Source: Pseudomonas sp. Irchel 3H7
GTDB lineage: Bacteria > Pseudomonadota > Gammaproteobacteria > Pseudomonadales > Pseudomonadaceae
Direction: 5' to 3'
Assembly: GCF_900187605.1 (NCBI RefSeq)
Contig: NZ_FYEA01000010.1
Coordinates: 1-64,000, forward strand
DNA: 64,000 nt
Shown here: piece by piece, positions 7,690 through 16,033 of the stretch
How the letters are laid out: the number at the start of each line of letters is the position of its first letter
How positions within the stretch are numbered: position 1 is the stretch's first letter
Notes under the pieces: model-generated
Told to the model about the DNA's origin: nothing
Databases searched by the model: none
The model's input: only the letters and a program-made list of their open reading frames with translations
Program-made: the position numbers and the translations under genes

Positions 7690-9927
7690 TTAGTCCAGAC
7701 GCGGCACGGTGAAGCGGAACTCGCTGCCCTGCCCCGGTTCGCTCTCGGCGAAAATCCGTCCGCCGTGGGCTTCGACGATGCCTTGAGTGATGTACAAACC
7801 AAGGCCGGTACCGGTCGGGTTGCCCTCTTTCACCGTCCAGTAACGGTCGAACACATGCGGTAGATGCTCCTTGGGAATGCCTTCGCCGCTATCGCGAACA
7901 GTGAAGACGATTTCATTGCCGACGGAGGTGGCATGCACGCCCACCCTGCCCAGTCGCGGGGTGAACTTGATCGCGTTGCCGACCAAGTTCGACAGCACCT
8001 GGAACAGCCGCTCCGGGTCAGCATGAATGCGCAGATCAGGATCGGCCGCGAAGGAAATGCTGATGTCCTTGTCCAGTGCCAACGGTGCAAGCAGTGCCTG
8101 CGCCTCTTCGAACATCTGCGCGACATCGAGCTTTTGTGGGGTGATGGAGTAGCGCCCGGCATCGATTTTCGAGGTGTCGAGCAAGTCCTCCAGCAGCGTG
8201 TTCATGCGTCCGGCAGCCTGCTGCATGGTGTCGATGGCCGTCGAGATGCGCCGCGAAGTGTGCGGGCCGTCGGAGCTGAAGGCCTTTTGCATCATGCCGC
8301 ACAGCATCGAGATCACCGTCATCGGATTACGCAGATCGTGGGAGACCACCGCCACCAGCTCATCGCGGGCGCGCACCGCTTCCTGCTCGCGGCGCACCTG
8401 CCGGGCCAGATCGTTTTCCAGTGCCGAACGGCGCAGATCATTGGCGGCGAAAAGATCACCGTGGCTCCACTTGGTGGAGATCCCGGCCATCTCGACTTTC
8501 CAGATTTCAAACGAGGTGCGCGGGCGCAAGCGCAGGCCGGCGTCGGAGTTTTCCAGGTCCAGCGGCTTGCGCGGATCGCCGCTCCAATTGATGTTTTCCT
8601 TGACCTCGGGGCGGAACCAGAACACGCCGTTGTCCACCGGTTTCGGCAGGCTCATGGCGAGCACGCCGCTGGCCACCTGCTGGAACTGCGCGGCCGGCGG
8701 ATAGACGCTGGCCAGGTGATGACTGGCAAACACCGCCTCGCCGCTGTCCTGCAGCCACTTGTGCAAGGCGCGAATGTCTTCCGGCTCCGGGCAGTTGCCG
8801 TAGCGGTGCAGTTGTTTGTCTTCGATGATTGCAATACCGCCGGCATTGGTCAGCGCCATCAGGGTCTGCGGCTGATTGGCGAGGCCGTCGAAGACATTCT
8901 GCGGCGAGTCGATCATCGCTTGATTGAGCAGCGCCAAGGCTTCGACTTTTTCGTCGCGCTGACGGCTGATCTCCAGCGCTTCCATGGCGCTGATCTGCAG
9001 CGACAGCACCTGGCCGATGGTCTGACACGCCGCGCGCAATTCGTGCGGCACGTGCAGTGGCTGACGATTGCCGCAACTGATCAGGCCCCAGAGCTTGTCA
9101 CCCTTGAGCAGGGAAATGCTCATCGACGACAGCACGCCCATGTTCTTCATGTACTGACAGTGGATCGGCGACACGCTGCGCAGGGTGGCGAAACTCAGGT
9201 CCAGCGGCGTGTTCGTGTCCGGGCGCAACTTTGGCAGCAGCGGCACTGGTTGATAGTCGGCATTGGGGATGATCCGCAGCCAATTGGTGCGATACAGCTC
9301 GCGCGCTTGTTCGGGAATGTCCGAGGCCGGGAAGAACAGGCCATTGAACACTTCCATCGACGGGTCGGAGGCTTCGGCGATGACCTGACCGTGGCCCTCC
9401 TCCTCGAAACGATAGATCAACACCCGGTCGTAACCGGTCATGGCCTGGATTTCCTTGACGCTGATGTCGTACAGCGCCTGCAACGTGGTCGCCGCTTGCA
9501 GACGCTGAAGCATGCGCCCCAGATGAGTCTGGTTGCCGGCGACGTTGCGCGGCTGGAAGTTCTCGACGTGGATTTCCAGCTCCAGAATCAATACGCCCTG
9601 ATGACGATGCAACAAACCCTCGAACGCGGTGCCGTTGAGCCTGAAGCGCAGTGGCTGCAAGTCGGAAAGCGACGGTTGCAGCAAGGCCTCGCGCACTTTT
9701 GCCGCTTCGGCGTCGCCGATCAGGCTTTCCAGCGGCTGGCCGATCAGGCTTTGCGGCTCTCGGGCCAGCAACGTTTCAACATTGGCGCTGACCTGAATGA
9801 TCACCAACTCAGGCTCGCTCAGGGTCAGCAACAAACCGTGGGGCTGGATCGCGCCGGGAAAACGGATCGGCTCATCGGCACAGTTGGCCAGCAGTTCTTC
9901 AAAGGCTTCTTTGTCTTGCGGGTTCAT
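7690..9927 (-). CDS. bphP: Bacteriophytochrome sensor histidine kinase
   Basis: A 745-residue biliverdin photoreceptor. Cys16 in the N-terminal extension is the expected chromophore attachment site. Then come PAS (about 18-125), GAF (about 145-305, with PASDIP at 200-205 and the conserved His256), PHY (about 325-500, with the WFRPE tongue motif), HisKA with phospho-acceptor His530 in VVSHDLRNP, and HATPase_c (NLVGNAIKF, GEGIPKEHL). The module order Cys-PAS-GAF-PHY-kinase is that of canonical red/far-red bacteriophytochromes. The start at 9927 has GGAGG upstream and overlaps the bphO stop by four bases (ATGA), so the two are translationally coupled. No cognate response-regulator gene lies alongside. 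Confidence 0.96.
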   Translation of the reverse strand: MNPQDKEAFEELLANCADEPIRFPGAIQPHGLLLTLSEPELVIIQVSANVETLLAREPQSLIGQPLESLIGDAEAAKVREALLQPSLSDLQPLRFRLNGTAFEGLLHRHQGVLILELEIHVENFQPRNVAGNQTHLGRMLQRLQAATTLQALYDISVKEIQAMTGYDRVLIYRFEEEGHGQVIAEASDPSMEVFNGLFFPASDIPEQARELYRTNWLRIIPNADYQPVPLLPKLRPDTNTPLDLSFATLRSVSPIHCQYMKNMGVLSSMSISLLKGDKLWGLISCGNRQPLHVPHELRAACQTIGQVLSLQISAMEALEISRQRDEKVEALALLNQAMIDSPQNVFDGLANQPQTLMALTNAGGIAIIEDKQLHRYGNCPEPEDIRALHKWLQDSGEAVFASHHLASVYPPAAQFQQVASGVLAMSLPKPVDNGVFWFRPEVKENINWSGDPRKPLDLENSDAGLRLRPRTSFEIWKVEMAGISTKWSHGDLFAANDLRRSALENDLARQVRREQEAVRARDELVAVVSHDLRNPMTVISMLCGMMQKAFSSDGPHTSRRISTAIDTMQQAAGRMNTLLEDLLDTSKIDAGRYSITPQKLDVAQMFEEAQALLAPLALDKDISISFAADPDLRIHADPERLFQVLSNLVGNAIKFTPRLGRVGVHATSVGNEIVFTVRDSGEGIPKEHLPHVFDRYWTVKEGNPTGTGLGLYITQGIVEAHGGRIFAESEPGQGSEFRFTVPRLD

Positions 9928-10538
9928 GCCAGTACCTCCCGGCTTTCGAGCCAGCGCTCGAAACAACTGAATGTGGTTTGTGCCGCTGTGACGACGGCGG
10001 CGCGCTCATCGGCGCTCATCGGCTGATTGCCCAGATATTCGATGAAATCGCGCCAGCGCCGGCCCGTGGCGGCGCCGTAGATATCGAGAAAGGCCGCGCC
10101 GTTGTTGGCTTCCAGGCCTAACCGTGAAGAGATTTCGCGGCGCAGAATCTGCCCGCCGAGCGTCGCGCCCTCGAGGACGTAGAGCACGCCCAGGCAGGCA
10201 GCGCTTGAGTCGATGATCGGCAACTGCTGGCAGTGCGGCAGGCTTTGCAGCGCTGCGGCGGATACGCCCAGAGCTAGCAGGTCGGCGCGCAGGGTTGGCG
10301 TTTTGAGGCGGGGCGCCAGATCAAAATCGGTGGGGATTGCATCGCTTTGCTGCAGTGCGTTTTCCAGCGGTAAATAGAAGCCGTAATAGGCCTGCACCAG
10401 CCGGACAAAGGCCTGGGTATCGAGGGTATCGGAGAAAAAGGGAAGGCGTTTTTCCAGCGCGATGTGCAGCTCGGCAGTGCCGGCTCGCAGATCTTGCAGC
10501 ACCGGTGGCACATAAACTTCACGGGCCTTTGCTTGCAT
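9924..10538 (-). CDS. bphO: Biliverdin-producing heme oxygenase
   Basis: A 204-residue heme oxygenase of the BphO type, which opens heme to biliverdin, the chromophore of the downstream phytochrome. The motif LRAGTAELHIALEKRLPFF carries the proximal heme-ligand His. The helix VLYVLEGATLGGQILRREI carries the distal glycine-rich kink. The start at 10538 (MQAKAREVYVPP) gives the usual family length; the frame upstream of it is open but unlike the family. The bphO-bphP order with ATGA overlap makes chromophore and apoprotein in one operon. Confidence 0.94.
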   Translation of the reverse strand: MQAKAREVYVPPVLQDLRAGTAELHIALEKRLPFFSDTLDTQAFVRLVQAYYGFYLPLENALQQSDAIPTDFDLAPRLKTPTLRADLLALGVSAAALQSLPHCQQLPIIDSSAACLGVLYVLEGATLGGQILRREISSRLGLEANNGAAFLDIYGAATGRRWRDFIEYLGNQPMSADERAAVVTAAQTTFSCFERWLESREVLA

Positions 10539-10813
10539 GTAGATCGCTCTTGGTGGGGCCGCCTGGGGCCAAACGGGGTGAGTGCAACGTCGGCGAAATT
10601 TTACACGGCTATCGCGGTTTCTGACCGGCCGGATAGTTATTTCTGCCGAAACCATCACCCTCTGAGTCATTCAGAGTGAAGGCATCTGCAAAAAGTTCGA
10701 CCGCGTTGCCCAACGGCGCCGGGCGCTGTACCGCGACAGCGCCGCGTGACTGTATGGGTCTGGGCGCCCGGAGGCTGTGATAAAAATATCGCTCTCGTTT
10801 CTGGAGTGCTGTC

Positions 10814-11434
10814 ATGGATCTCGCCACGCTCATCCTGTTTCTCCCGGCCTGTTTCGCCCTGAACATGGCCCCCGGGCCGAACAACCTGCTATCGATCAGC
10901 AACGCCACGCGTTATGGCTTTCGCCGCGCCTGCACGGCGGGTATCGGGCGGATTCTGGCGTTTGCCGGGATGATCGCGCTGGCCGGTGCCGGTCTGTCGG
11001 TGGTGTTGCAAACTTCAGAATGGTTGTTCCATGCGATCAAGATCATTGGCGCGGCGTATTTGCTGTACTTGGCCTGGCAGTTATGGCGGGCCAATCCTGA
11101 GGCCGAGCAGCAGATGACGGGCGCGACCGTTGGCTTCTTTGCGTTGGCGCGGCAGGAGTTTCTGGTGGCGGCGGGCAATCCGAAGGCGATCCTGTTATTT
11201 ACCGCGTTTCTGCCGCAGTTCGTCGACCCGGCACGCCCGGTGCCGGCGCAGTTTGCGGTGCTGGGCGTGCTGTTTCTGCTGCTGGAGTGGATCGCCATCA
11301 GCGCCTACGCGTGGATGGGCCTGCACATGCGCCGCTGGTTCGCCGAGCCGCGCGGAAAACGAATGTTCAATCGTTGCTGCGCAGGCCTGCTGTCGGCGGC
11401 GGCTTCGGTGCTGTTGATGGCCAAACGCGCTTAA
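10814..11434 (+). CDS. LysE/RhtB-family exporter
   Basis: A 206-residue membrane protein with about six transmembrane segments. NMAPGPNNLLSISNATRYGFRRA is the LysE signature and VAAGNPKAILLFTAFLPQFVD the second conserved block. It is only distantly similar to the exporter at 6852, so it is a paralogue rather than a recent duplicate. Its last four bases overlap the convergent VOC gene. The substrate is unknown. Confidence 0.88.
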   Translation: MDLATLILFLPACFALNMAPGPNNLLSISNATRYGFRRACTAGIGRILAFAGMIALAGAGLSVVLQTSEWLFHAIKIIGAAYLLYLAWQLWRANPEAEQQMTGATVGFFALARQEFLVAAGNPKAILLFTAFLPQFVDPARPVPAQFAVLGVLFLLLEWIAISAYAWMGLHMRRWFAEPRGKRMFNRCCAGLLSAAASVLLMAKRA

Positions 11435-11844
11435 GCCTCGGACGGGCCTTTGAGTTCGACCTGATTGCCGTCCGGGTCGAAGCAGTACAGCGACAGCCCT
11501 TTGCCTTCGGCGCCGAAGCGTGATTCGGCTTTTGCGGCGGTGAGGCCGAAGGTTTGCAGATGTGCAATCAGTGCAGCCTCATCAAATGGCTCAATGCGCA
11601 GGCAAAAGTGATCGACGTTGCGTCGCTCGGCCCCGGCCGCCCCGCCGCCCTTGCGGCCGAGTTCGCCTTGCAGGTCGACCAGATCAATCATCGAAGTGCC
11701 GGCGCGCAGGTGTATCACGCCCAGCGGTTCGTTGCGTTTGACCACTTCGGCGCCGAAGACTTGACCGTAGAAGTCGATGCTGCGTTGCAGATCCGCGACG
11801 CGCAGGACGATGTGATCGATATGTTGGATGGAAAATGGATGCAT
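11431..11844 (-). CDS. VOC-family (glyoxalase/bleomycin-resistance fold) protein
   Basis: A 137-residue protein with the two VOC modules: IDHIVLRVADLQRSIDFYGQVFG at residues 9-31 and VDHFCLRIEPFDEAALIAHL from about residue 77, ending in FDPDGNQVELKGP. Candidate metal ligands are His10, the His79 region and Glu near the C-terminus. Such proteins are dioxygenases, lyases or drug-binding proteins; no substrate can be assigned. The start at 11844 gives the canonical opening. The open frame upstream of it runs through the repeat at 11864 and was ignored. Confidence 0.85.
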   Translation of the reverse strand: MHPFSIQHIDHIVLRVADLQRSIDFYGQVFGAEVVKRNEPLGVIHLRAGTSMIDLVDLQGELGRKGGGAAGAERRNVDHFCLRIEPFDEAALIAHLQTFGLTAAKAESRFGAEGKGLSLYCFDPDGNQVELKGPSEA

Positions 11845-11863
11845 CGGGCACACCTCAACAAAC

Positions 11864-11977
11864 GGTAGGAGCTGCCGATAGCGGCGATCTGGGATTTTGG
11901 GACGCGGAGCGTCCCAGGCTGCATTCCCACGCAGAGCGTGGGAACGATCAAGATCGCAGCCTGCGGCAGCTCCTACA
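11864..11977. repeat. Nested inverted repeat (GTAGGAGCTGCC arms around a GGGACGCGGAGCGTCCC core)
   Basis: The outer arms GTAGGAGCTGCC and GGCAGCTCCTAC pair. Inside them lies part of the element type at 7527 (GCATTCCCACGCAGAGCGTGGGAACGATC). It looks like one REP family inserted into another. No gene is present. Confidence 0.8.
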
Positions 11978-12054
11978 CGGTAGTTCAGGGGATTTGAAAA
12001 TTCACTGTCGATTTTTCGGTGGAGCCATCGACAAACTGGTTTTACTCTCGAGCC

Positions 12055-13137
12055 ATGAACATACAAACCGCTGTCCTGCCGCCCCACGCCGAAATGGTTC
12101 GCGCCATGCTCGAACGCGACACTGCCTATGAAGGCGTGTTCTTTACGGCCGTGAAAACCACCGGAATCTTCTGCCGCCCCAGCTGCACGGCGCGCAAGCC
12201 GAAACCGGAGAACGTCGAGTTCTTCGCCCAGGCTGATGACTGTCTGTCGGCGGGCTATCGCGCCTGCCTGCGTTGTAAACCGCTGGACGCGGCGGCCATC
12301 GCGCCGGACTGGGTGCAGCGCCTGCTCACCGCCGTGGAGGCCGATCCAGAGCTGCGCTGGAGCGACGCACAATTGCTCGCTGAAGGCATCGAGCCGCTAA
12401 AGCTGCGCCGTTGGTTCAAGCAGCACTTCGGCATGACCTTCCATGCGTGGCTGCGAACGCGCCGCTTGGGCATGGCGCTGGGCGGGATCAAGCAAGGCAC
12501 CTCGATTGATCACGCCGCGTTTGATTCCGGTTATGAATCGCTCAGCGGTTTTCGTGATGCTTTCCAGAAGTCATTCCACATCACCCCCGGTCGCGCCGAA
12601 CACAGCGAGCCGCTGCTGTTCACCCGACTGACCACCCCGCTGGGGCCGATGATTGCCATGGCCGAGCGGCGTGGCCTGGTACTGCTGGAGTTTCTTGATC
12701 GCCCGGCGCTGACCCGCGAAGTCGAAGAACTGCAACACCGCTACGGCTATGCGGTCGCGCCGGGGCACAACCCACATCTGCAACAGATCGAGCAGCAACT
12801 GGCGCAGTATTTCGCCGGTCAACTGACGACCTTTACCGTGCCACTGCACCTGCCCGGCAGCGAGTTCGCCCGGCAGGTCTGGTCGGCGCTGCTGCAGATA
12901 CCTTACGGCCACACCAGCACCTACGGCGCCATCGCCGCCGGTTTGGGCAAACCCGGCGCCAGTCGCGCGGTCGGCTTGGCCAACGGGCACAATCGGTTAT
13001 CGATTGTGGTGCCCTGCCATCGGGTGATCGGCGCGGATGGCTCGCTCACCGGCTATGGTGGTGGACAACCGCGCAAGGCGTTTCTGCTGCGGCTGGAAAA
13101 CGCCGCCGTGCAGCTCACCCAACAACTGGCATTCTGA
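12055..13137 (+). CDS. ada: Bifunctional Ada: DNA methyl-phosphotriester/O6-methylguanine repair protein and activator
   Basis: A 360-residue protein with the full Ada order. The zinc domain holds four cysteines (CRPSC and CLRCKP, residues about 42-78), one of which takes methyl from phosphotriesters. An AraC-type DNA-binding domain follows (about 95-185, AAFDSGYESLSGFRDAF). The C-terminal O6-alkylguanine methyltransferase domain has the catalytic PCHRV (Cys near residue 322). Methylation of the N-terminal Cys turns Ada into an activator of its own operon. The PEP-mutase-like and alkA-like genes follow closely (32 and 1 bases), so all three are likely adaptive-response genes. Confidence 0.95.
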   Translation: MNIQTAVLPPHAEMVRAMLERDTAYEGVFFTAVKTTGIFCRPSCTARKPKPENVEFFAQADDCLSAGYRACLRCKPLDAAAIAPDWVQRLLTAVEADPELRWSDAQLLAEGIEPLKLRRWFKQHFGMTFHAWLRTRRLGMALGGIKQGTSIDHAAFDSGYESLSGFRDAFQKSFHITPGRAEHSEPLLFTRLTTPLGPMIAMAERRGLVLLEFLDRPALTREVEELQHRYGYAVAPGHNPHLQQIEQQLAQYFAGQLTTFTVPLHLPGSEFARQVWSALLQIPYGHTSTYGAIAAGLGKPGASRAVGLANGHNRLSIVVPCHRVIGADGSLTGYGGGQPRKAFLLRLENAAVQLTQQLAF

Positions 13138-13169
13138 CCCACCGAATCAACTGACAAGAAGGATTTTTG

Positions 13170-13967
13170 ATGAACGCGCTCGCTACGCAGTTTCACCAGT
13201 TGCACCAGCAAGGTCTGTTGATTCTGACCAATGTCGCCGACGCCACCGGTGCGCGACTGGTCGAGCACCTGGGCGGTAAAGCCGTGGCCACCAGCAGTGC
13301 GGCAGTGGCCTGGGCTCACGGTTACCCGGACGGCAACACCCTGCCCCTTGAACGTCTGGTGTCGACGGTGGAATCCATCGCCCGGGTGATCAGCATTCCC
13401 TTGACCGTGGATGTCGAGGCCGGCTATTCCGATGACCTCGGGCGCGTCGCCGAAGTGCTGGATGCGGTGATCGCAGCGGGGGCCGTGGGCATCAATATCG
13501 AGGACGGTTCTGCCGACCCCGAGTTGCTCGCGCGCAAGATCGAAGTGGCGCGACAGGTGGCCAACAAGCGCGAGGTGCAGCTGTTCATCAATGCACGCAC
13601 CGATGTCTATCTGAAAAGCCTTGTGCCGGCCGAGGATCGCGTCGCCGAAACCCTGCACCGCGCGGCGCTGTATCAAGCGGCCGGCGCGGATGGTTTGTTC
13701 GCGGCGGGCGTCACCTCGGCCTATGAAATCGAGGCCATCTGCAAAGGCACGACGCTGCCGGTCAATGTCCTGGGTTTCGCTTGCCTGCCTTCGCCGCAAG
13801 AACTGCAAGCGCTGGGCGTGCGCCGCTTGAGCGCGGGTTCCGGCATCGCCGAATTCCTCTATGGCGCCATGGGTGGGCTGGTAAAAAGCTTTCTGGCCAG
13901 CGGCAAACTCGATACCCATGATCTCAAGGCTTTCACCTACGGCGAAGTCAACGGCTTGCTGAAATAA
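13170..13967 (+). CDS. Isocitrate lyase/PEP mutase-family protein
   Basis: A 265-residue TIM-barrel protein. TVDVEAGYSDD (about 73-83) gives the metal-binding Asp/Glu of the family, VGINIEDGSADP (about 109-120) the second acidic site, and INARTDVYL (about 140-148) the conserved Arg-Thr-Asp segment. The KKCGH catalytic loop of true isocitrate lyases is absent, as in PEP mutase/carboxyphosphonoenolpyruvate-type enzymes. It sits between ada and a DNA glycosylase gene in an evident operon. Its role there is not established; possibly cleavage or hydrolysis of an oxaloacetate- or methylmalate-like acid. The ATG at 13170 was chosen over the TTG one codon earlier. Confidence 0.85.
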   Translation: MNALATQFHQLHQQGLLILTNVADATGARLVEHLGGKAVATSSAAVAWAHGYPDGNTLPLERLVSTVESIARVISIPLTVDVEAGYSDDLGRVAEVLDAVIAAGAVGINIEDGSADPELLARKIEVARQVANKREVQLFINARTDVYLKSLVPAEDRVAETLHRAALYQAAGADGLFAAGVTSAYEIEAICKGTTLPVNVLGFACLPSPQELQALGVRRLSAGSGIAEFLYGAMGGLVKSFLASGKLDTHDLKAFTYGEVNGLLK

Positions 13968-13968
13968 C

Positions 13969-14598
13969 ATGCCTGATGCCTATCAAGCGGCCAGCGAGTT
14001 TCTGGCCGCGCTCGATGCGGACTGGCAACGCCATATCGCAGCGGTCGGCCCGTGCCGGCATCAACCGCATCCGGCGCGTGATCCCTACGAGTCGCTGGTG
14101 CGGGCGATTGCTTATCAGCAACTGCATGCCAAGGCCGGCGATGCGATTGTCGGGCGGCTGGTGGGGTTGTTTCCTGGGCAGTCGTTTCCGCGGCCGGAGC
14201 AAATCCTTGCGACGAATTTTGAGCGCATGCGCAGTTGCGGGTTTTCCGCGGGCAAGATTGCGACGATTCAGGGGATTGCCCAGGCGACGCTGGATGGCGT
14301 GGTGCCGGATTACGCCACGGCGCTGGCGATGGACGATGAGGCGTTGATCGAACGTTTGGTCAGTTTGCGCGGGGTGGGTCGCTGGACGGTGGAGATGTTG
14401 CTGATTTACAGCCTGGAACGCAGGGATATTCTGCCGGCCGATGACTTTGGTGTGCGTGAGGGGTATCGGCGTTTGAAGGGGTTGGAGGTGCAGCCAACGC
14501 GCAGGCAGATGGTTGAGATCGGGTTGGCCTGGAGTCCTTTTCGGACGGTGGCGGCGTGGTATTTGTGGCGGGTGCCTAAACCGCTGCCCTCACCCTAG
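13969..14598 (+). CDS. alkA: DNA-3-methyladenine glycosylase II (AlkA-type)
   Basis: A 209-residue HhH-GPD glycosylase that removes alkylated purines. SLVRAIAYQQLHAKAGDAI is the conserved N-terminal helix. LVSLRGVGRWTVEMLLIYSL is the helix-hairpin-helix, and the Asp in LPADDFGVREGY is the catalytic GPD aspartate. It lacks the extra N-terminal domain of E. coli AlkA, so it is the short form. The start codon lies one base after the stop of the preceding gene, showing tight coupling with the ada operon. Its 3' end runs into a repeat element (stop at 14598, repeat from 14587), so the last residues are repeat-encoded. Confidence 0.9.
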   Translation: MPDAYQAASEFLAALDADWQRHIAAVGPCRHQPHPARDPYESLVRAIAYQQLHAKAGDAIVGRLVGLFPGQSFPRPEQILATNFERMRSCGFSAGKIATIQGIAQATLDGVVPDYATALAMDDEALIERLVSLRGVGRWTVEMLLIYSLERRDILPADDFGVREGYRRLKGLEVQPTRRQMVEIGLAWSPFRTVAAWYLWRVPKPLPSP

Positions 14599-14925
14599 CC
14601 CTCTCCCAGAGGGAGAGGGGACTGATTGGGGGATATTGGCGATTTACGTCGACCTGAAATAGCGCCTGTGAATCCATGATCGCCAAGACTTCTCAATTCC
14701 ATAATCGACTGCCCTCACCCTAACCCGCCCGAAACGTCGGCCCCCCCAAAGGTAGAGGGGACTGATTGGAGGATATTGGAGATTTTACGTCGACCTGAAA
14801 TAGCGCCTGTGAATCCATGACCGCCAAGGCTTAAATCCATAATCGCCTCGGTCTTTCAGGTCGATGTATAACGCAAGACACCTCGGTCGGCCCCCTCTCC
14901 CGAAGGGAGAGGGCTGGGGTGAGGG
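14587..14925. repeat. Tandem pair of CCCTCACCC/GGGTGAGGG inverted-repeat elements (one truncated, one complete)
   Basis: A truncated copy (14587-14711) is followed directly by a complete copy (14712-14925, 214 bp). Ends are CCCTCACCCTA and GGGCTGGGGTGAGGG. Internal landmarks shared with the other copies are GACTGATTGG, TCGACCTGAAA, GAATCCATAATCG, TTTCAGGTCGATG and CTCGGTCGG. No open reading frame of note lies inside, so it resembles a non-autonomous MITE-like element. Confidence 0.85.
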
Positions 14926-14933
14926 CCCGCTTT

Positions 14934-16031
14934 TCAAAGCCCGGATTTCAACCGGCTGAACGCCCGGATCAAAGCCCGATTGAACGCCTTGCCATTGTCA
15001 TTTTTGCTGTACAGCGAAGCCCTGACCTGCGCGGACGGATACGTCCCCGGATCATTACGAATCGACGCGTCCACCAAACCATCCGCCGCCGTGATCGCAT
15101 TGGCGTAGTGAATGGTGTCGGTGATCGGCGCAATCACTTCCGGCGTCATCAGATAATCCATCAGCGCCAACCCGGCCTGGGGATGCGGCGCGTCCTTGGG
15201 CACGACCATGGCATCAAACCAGATCAACGCACCCTCTTTCGGAATCCGGTAACTCAATGTGAACGGCTTCTTCGCCGCCTCCGCCTGCCCCGCCGCAATG
15301 GCGACATTGCCGTTCCACGACATCGCCACGCAGGTATTGCCATTGGCCAGATCGCTGATATTCAGATCATTGTCGAAATAGCGGATATACGGCCGGATCT
15401 TCGCCAGTTGCTGCTCGGCGAGTTTCAAGTCATCGAGGTTCTGCCGGTTGATGTCCAGCCCCATGTACTTCATGACAGCGGCGAACACTTCGTTGGGATC
15501 GTTGAGCAGACTGACCCCGCAATCGGCGAATTTCGAAACCACCGCCGGATCGAACAACATCGCCCAACTGTCCGTCGGCGCCTCGGGTAACCGCTGTTTT
15601 ATCGCCTCCTCCTGATAGCCGAAGCCAGTGGTGCCCCAGGCGTAAATCCCGGCATAGCGATTGCCCGGATCGAACACCGCCATGTGCTGGCGAAACTCTT
15701 CACCAACCCCGGCGAAGTGAGGCACCCGGGCCTTGTCCAACGGCTGGATCGCGCCGCTCTCGATGGCCCGCGACAGGTGCTGTCCGGCGGTCAACACCAA
15801 GTCGTAACCGCTGCGCCCGGTAAGCAGTTTGGTCTCGACGGTTTCCAGCGAATCAAAGTGATCGGCGACCACATGAATGCCAGTCTGCGCCTCGAAATTC
15901 TTCAGGGTATCCGGCGCCAGGTACTCGCCCCAGATGTACAGATTTACTACCGGTTTGGCGGTGTCGGCAGCCTGCACACACAAGGGGGCGAGCACCAGCA
16001 TCAAGGCTTGAGTCAGTTTGTGCAGGCGCAT
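14934..16031 (-). CDS. Periplasmic polyamine-binding protein (PotF/SpuD-like)
   Basis: A 365-residue secreted binding protein with a signal peptide (MRLHKLTQALMLVLAPLCVQAAD). The fold pattern NLYIWGEYLAPDTLKNFEAQTGI, DLVLTAGQHLSRAIESG, NPGNRYAGIYAWGTTGFGY-like segments and GNTCVAMSWNGNVAIA are typical of putrescine/spermidine receptors. The start at 16031 has AGGAG upstream. It lies three bases downstream of the agmatine deiminase gene on the same strand, so agmatine or putrescine is the likely ligand. No ABC permease or ATPase genes are adjacent; it may feed a transporter encoded elsewhere. Confidence 0.88.
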   Translation of the reverse strand: MRLHKLTQALMLVLAPLCVQAADTAKPVVNLYIWGEYLAPDTLKNFEAQTGIHVVADHFDSLETVETKLLTGRSGYDLVLTAGQHLSRAIESGAIQPLDKARVPHFAGVGEEFRQHMAVFDPGNRYAGIYAWGTTGFGYQEEAIKQRLPEAPTDSWAMLFDPAVVSKFADCGVSLLNDPNEVFAAVMKYMGLDINRQNLDDLKLAEQQLAKIRPYIRYFDNDLNISDLANGNTCVAMSWNGNVAIAAGQAEAAKKPFTLSYRIPKEGALIWFDAMVVPKDAPHPQAGLALMDYLMTPEVIAPITDTIHYANAITAADGLVDASIRNDPGTYPSAQVRASLYSKNDNGKAFNRALIRAFSRLKSGL

Positions 16032-16033
16032 GG

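Noticed and set aside
7864..10026. 720-codon open frame antisense to bphP and bphO
   Set aside because: It is a shadow of high-GC codon bias: no ribosome site, no recognisable domain, and the sense strand encodes a full phytochrome and heme oxygenase.
14950..15590. 223-codon plus-strand frame opposite the polyamine-binding protein gene
   Set aside because: Arg/His-rich antisense frame with no domain or ribosome site.
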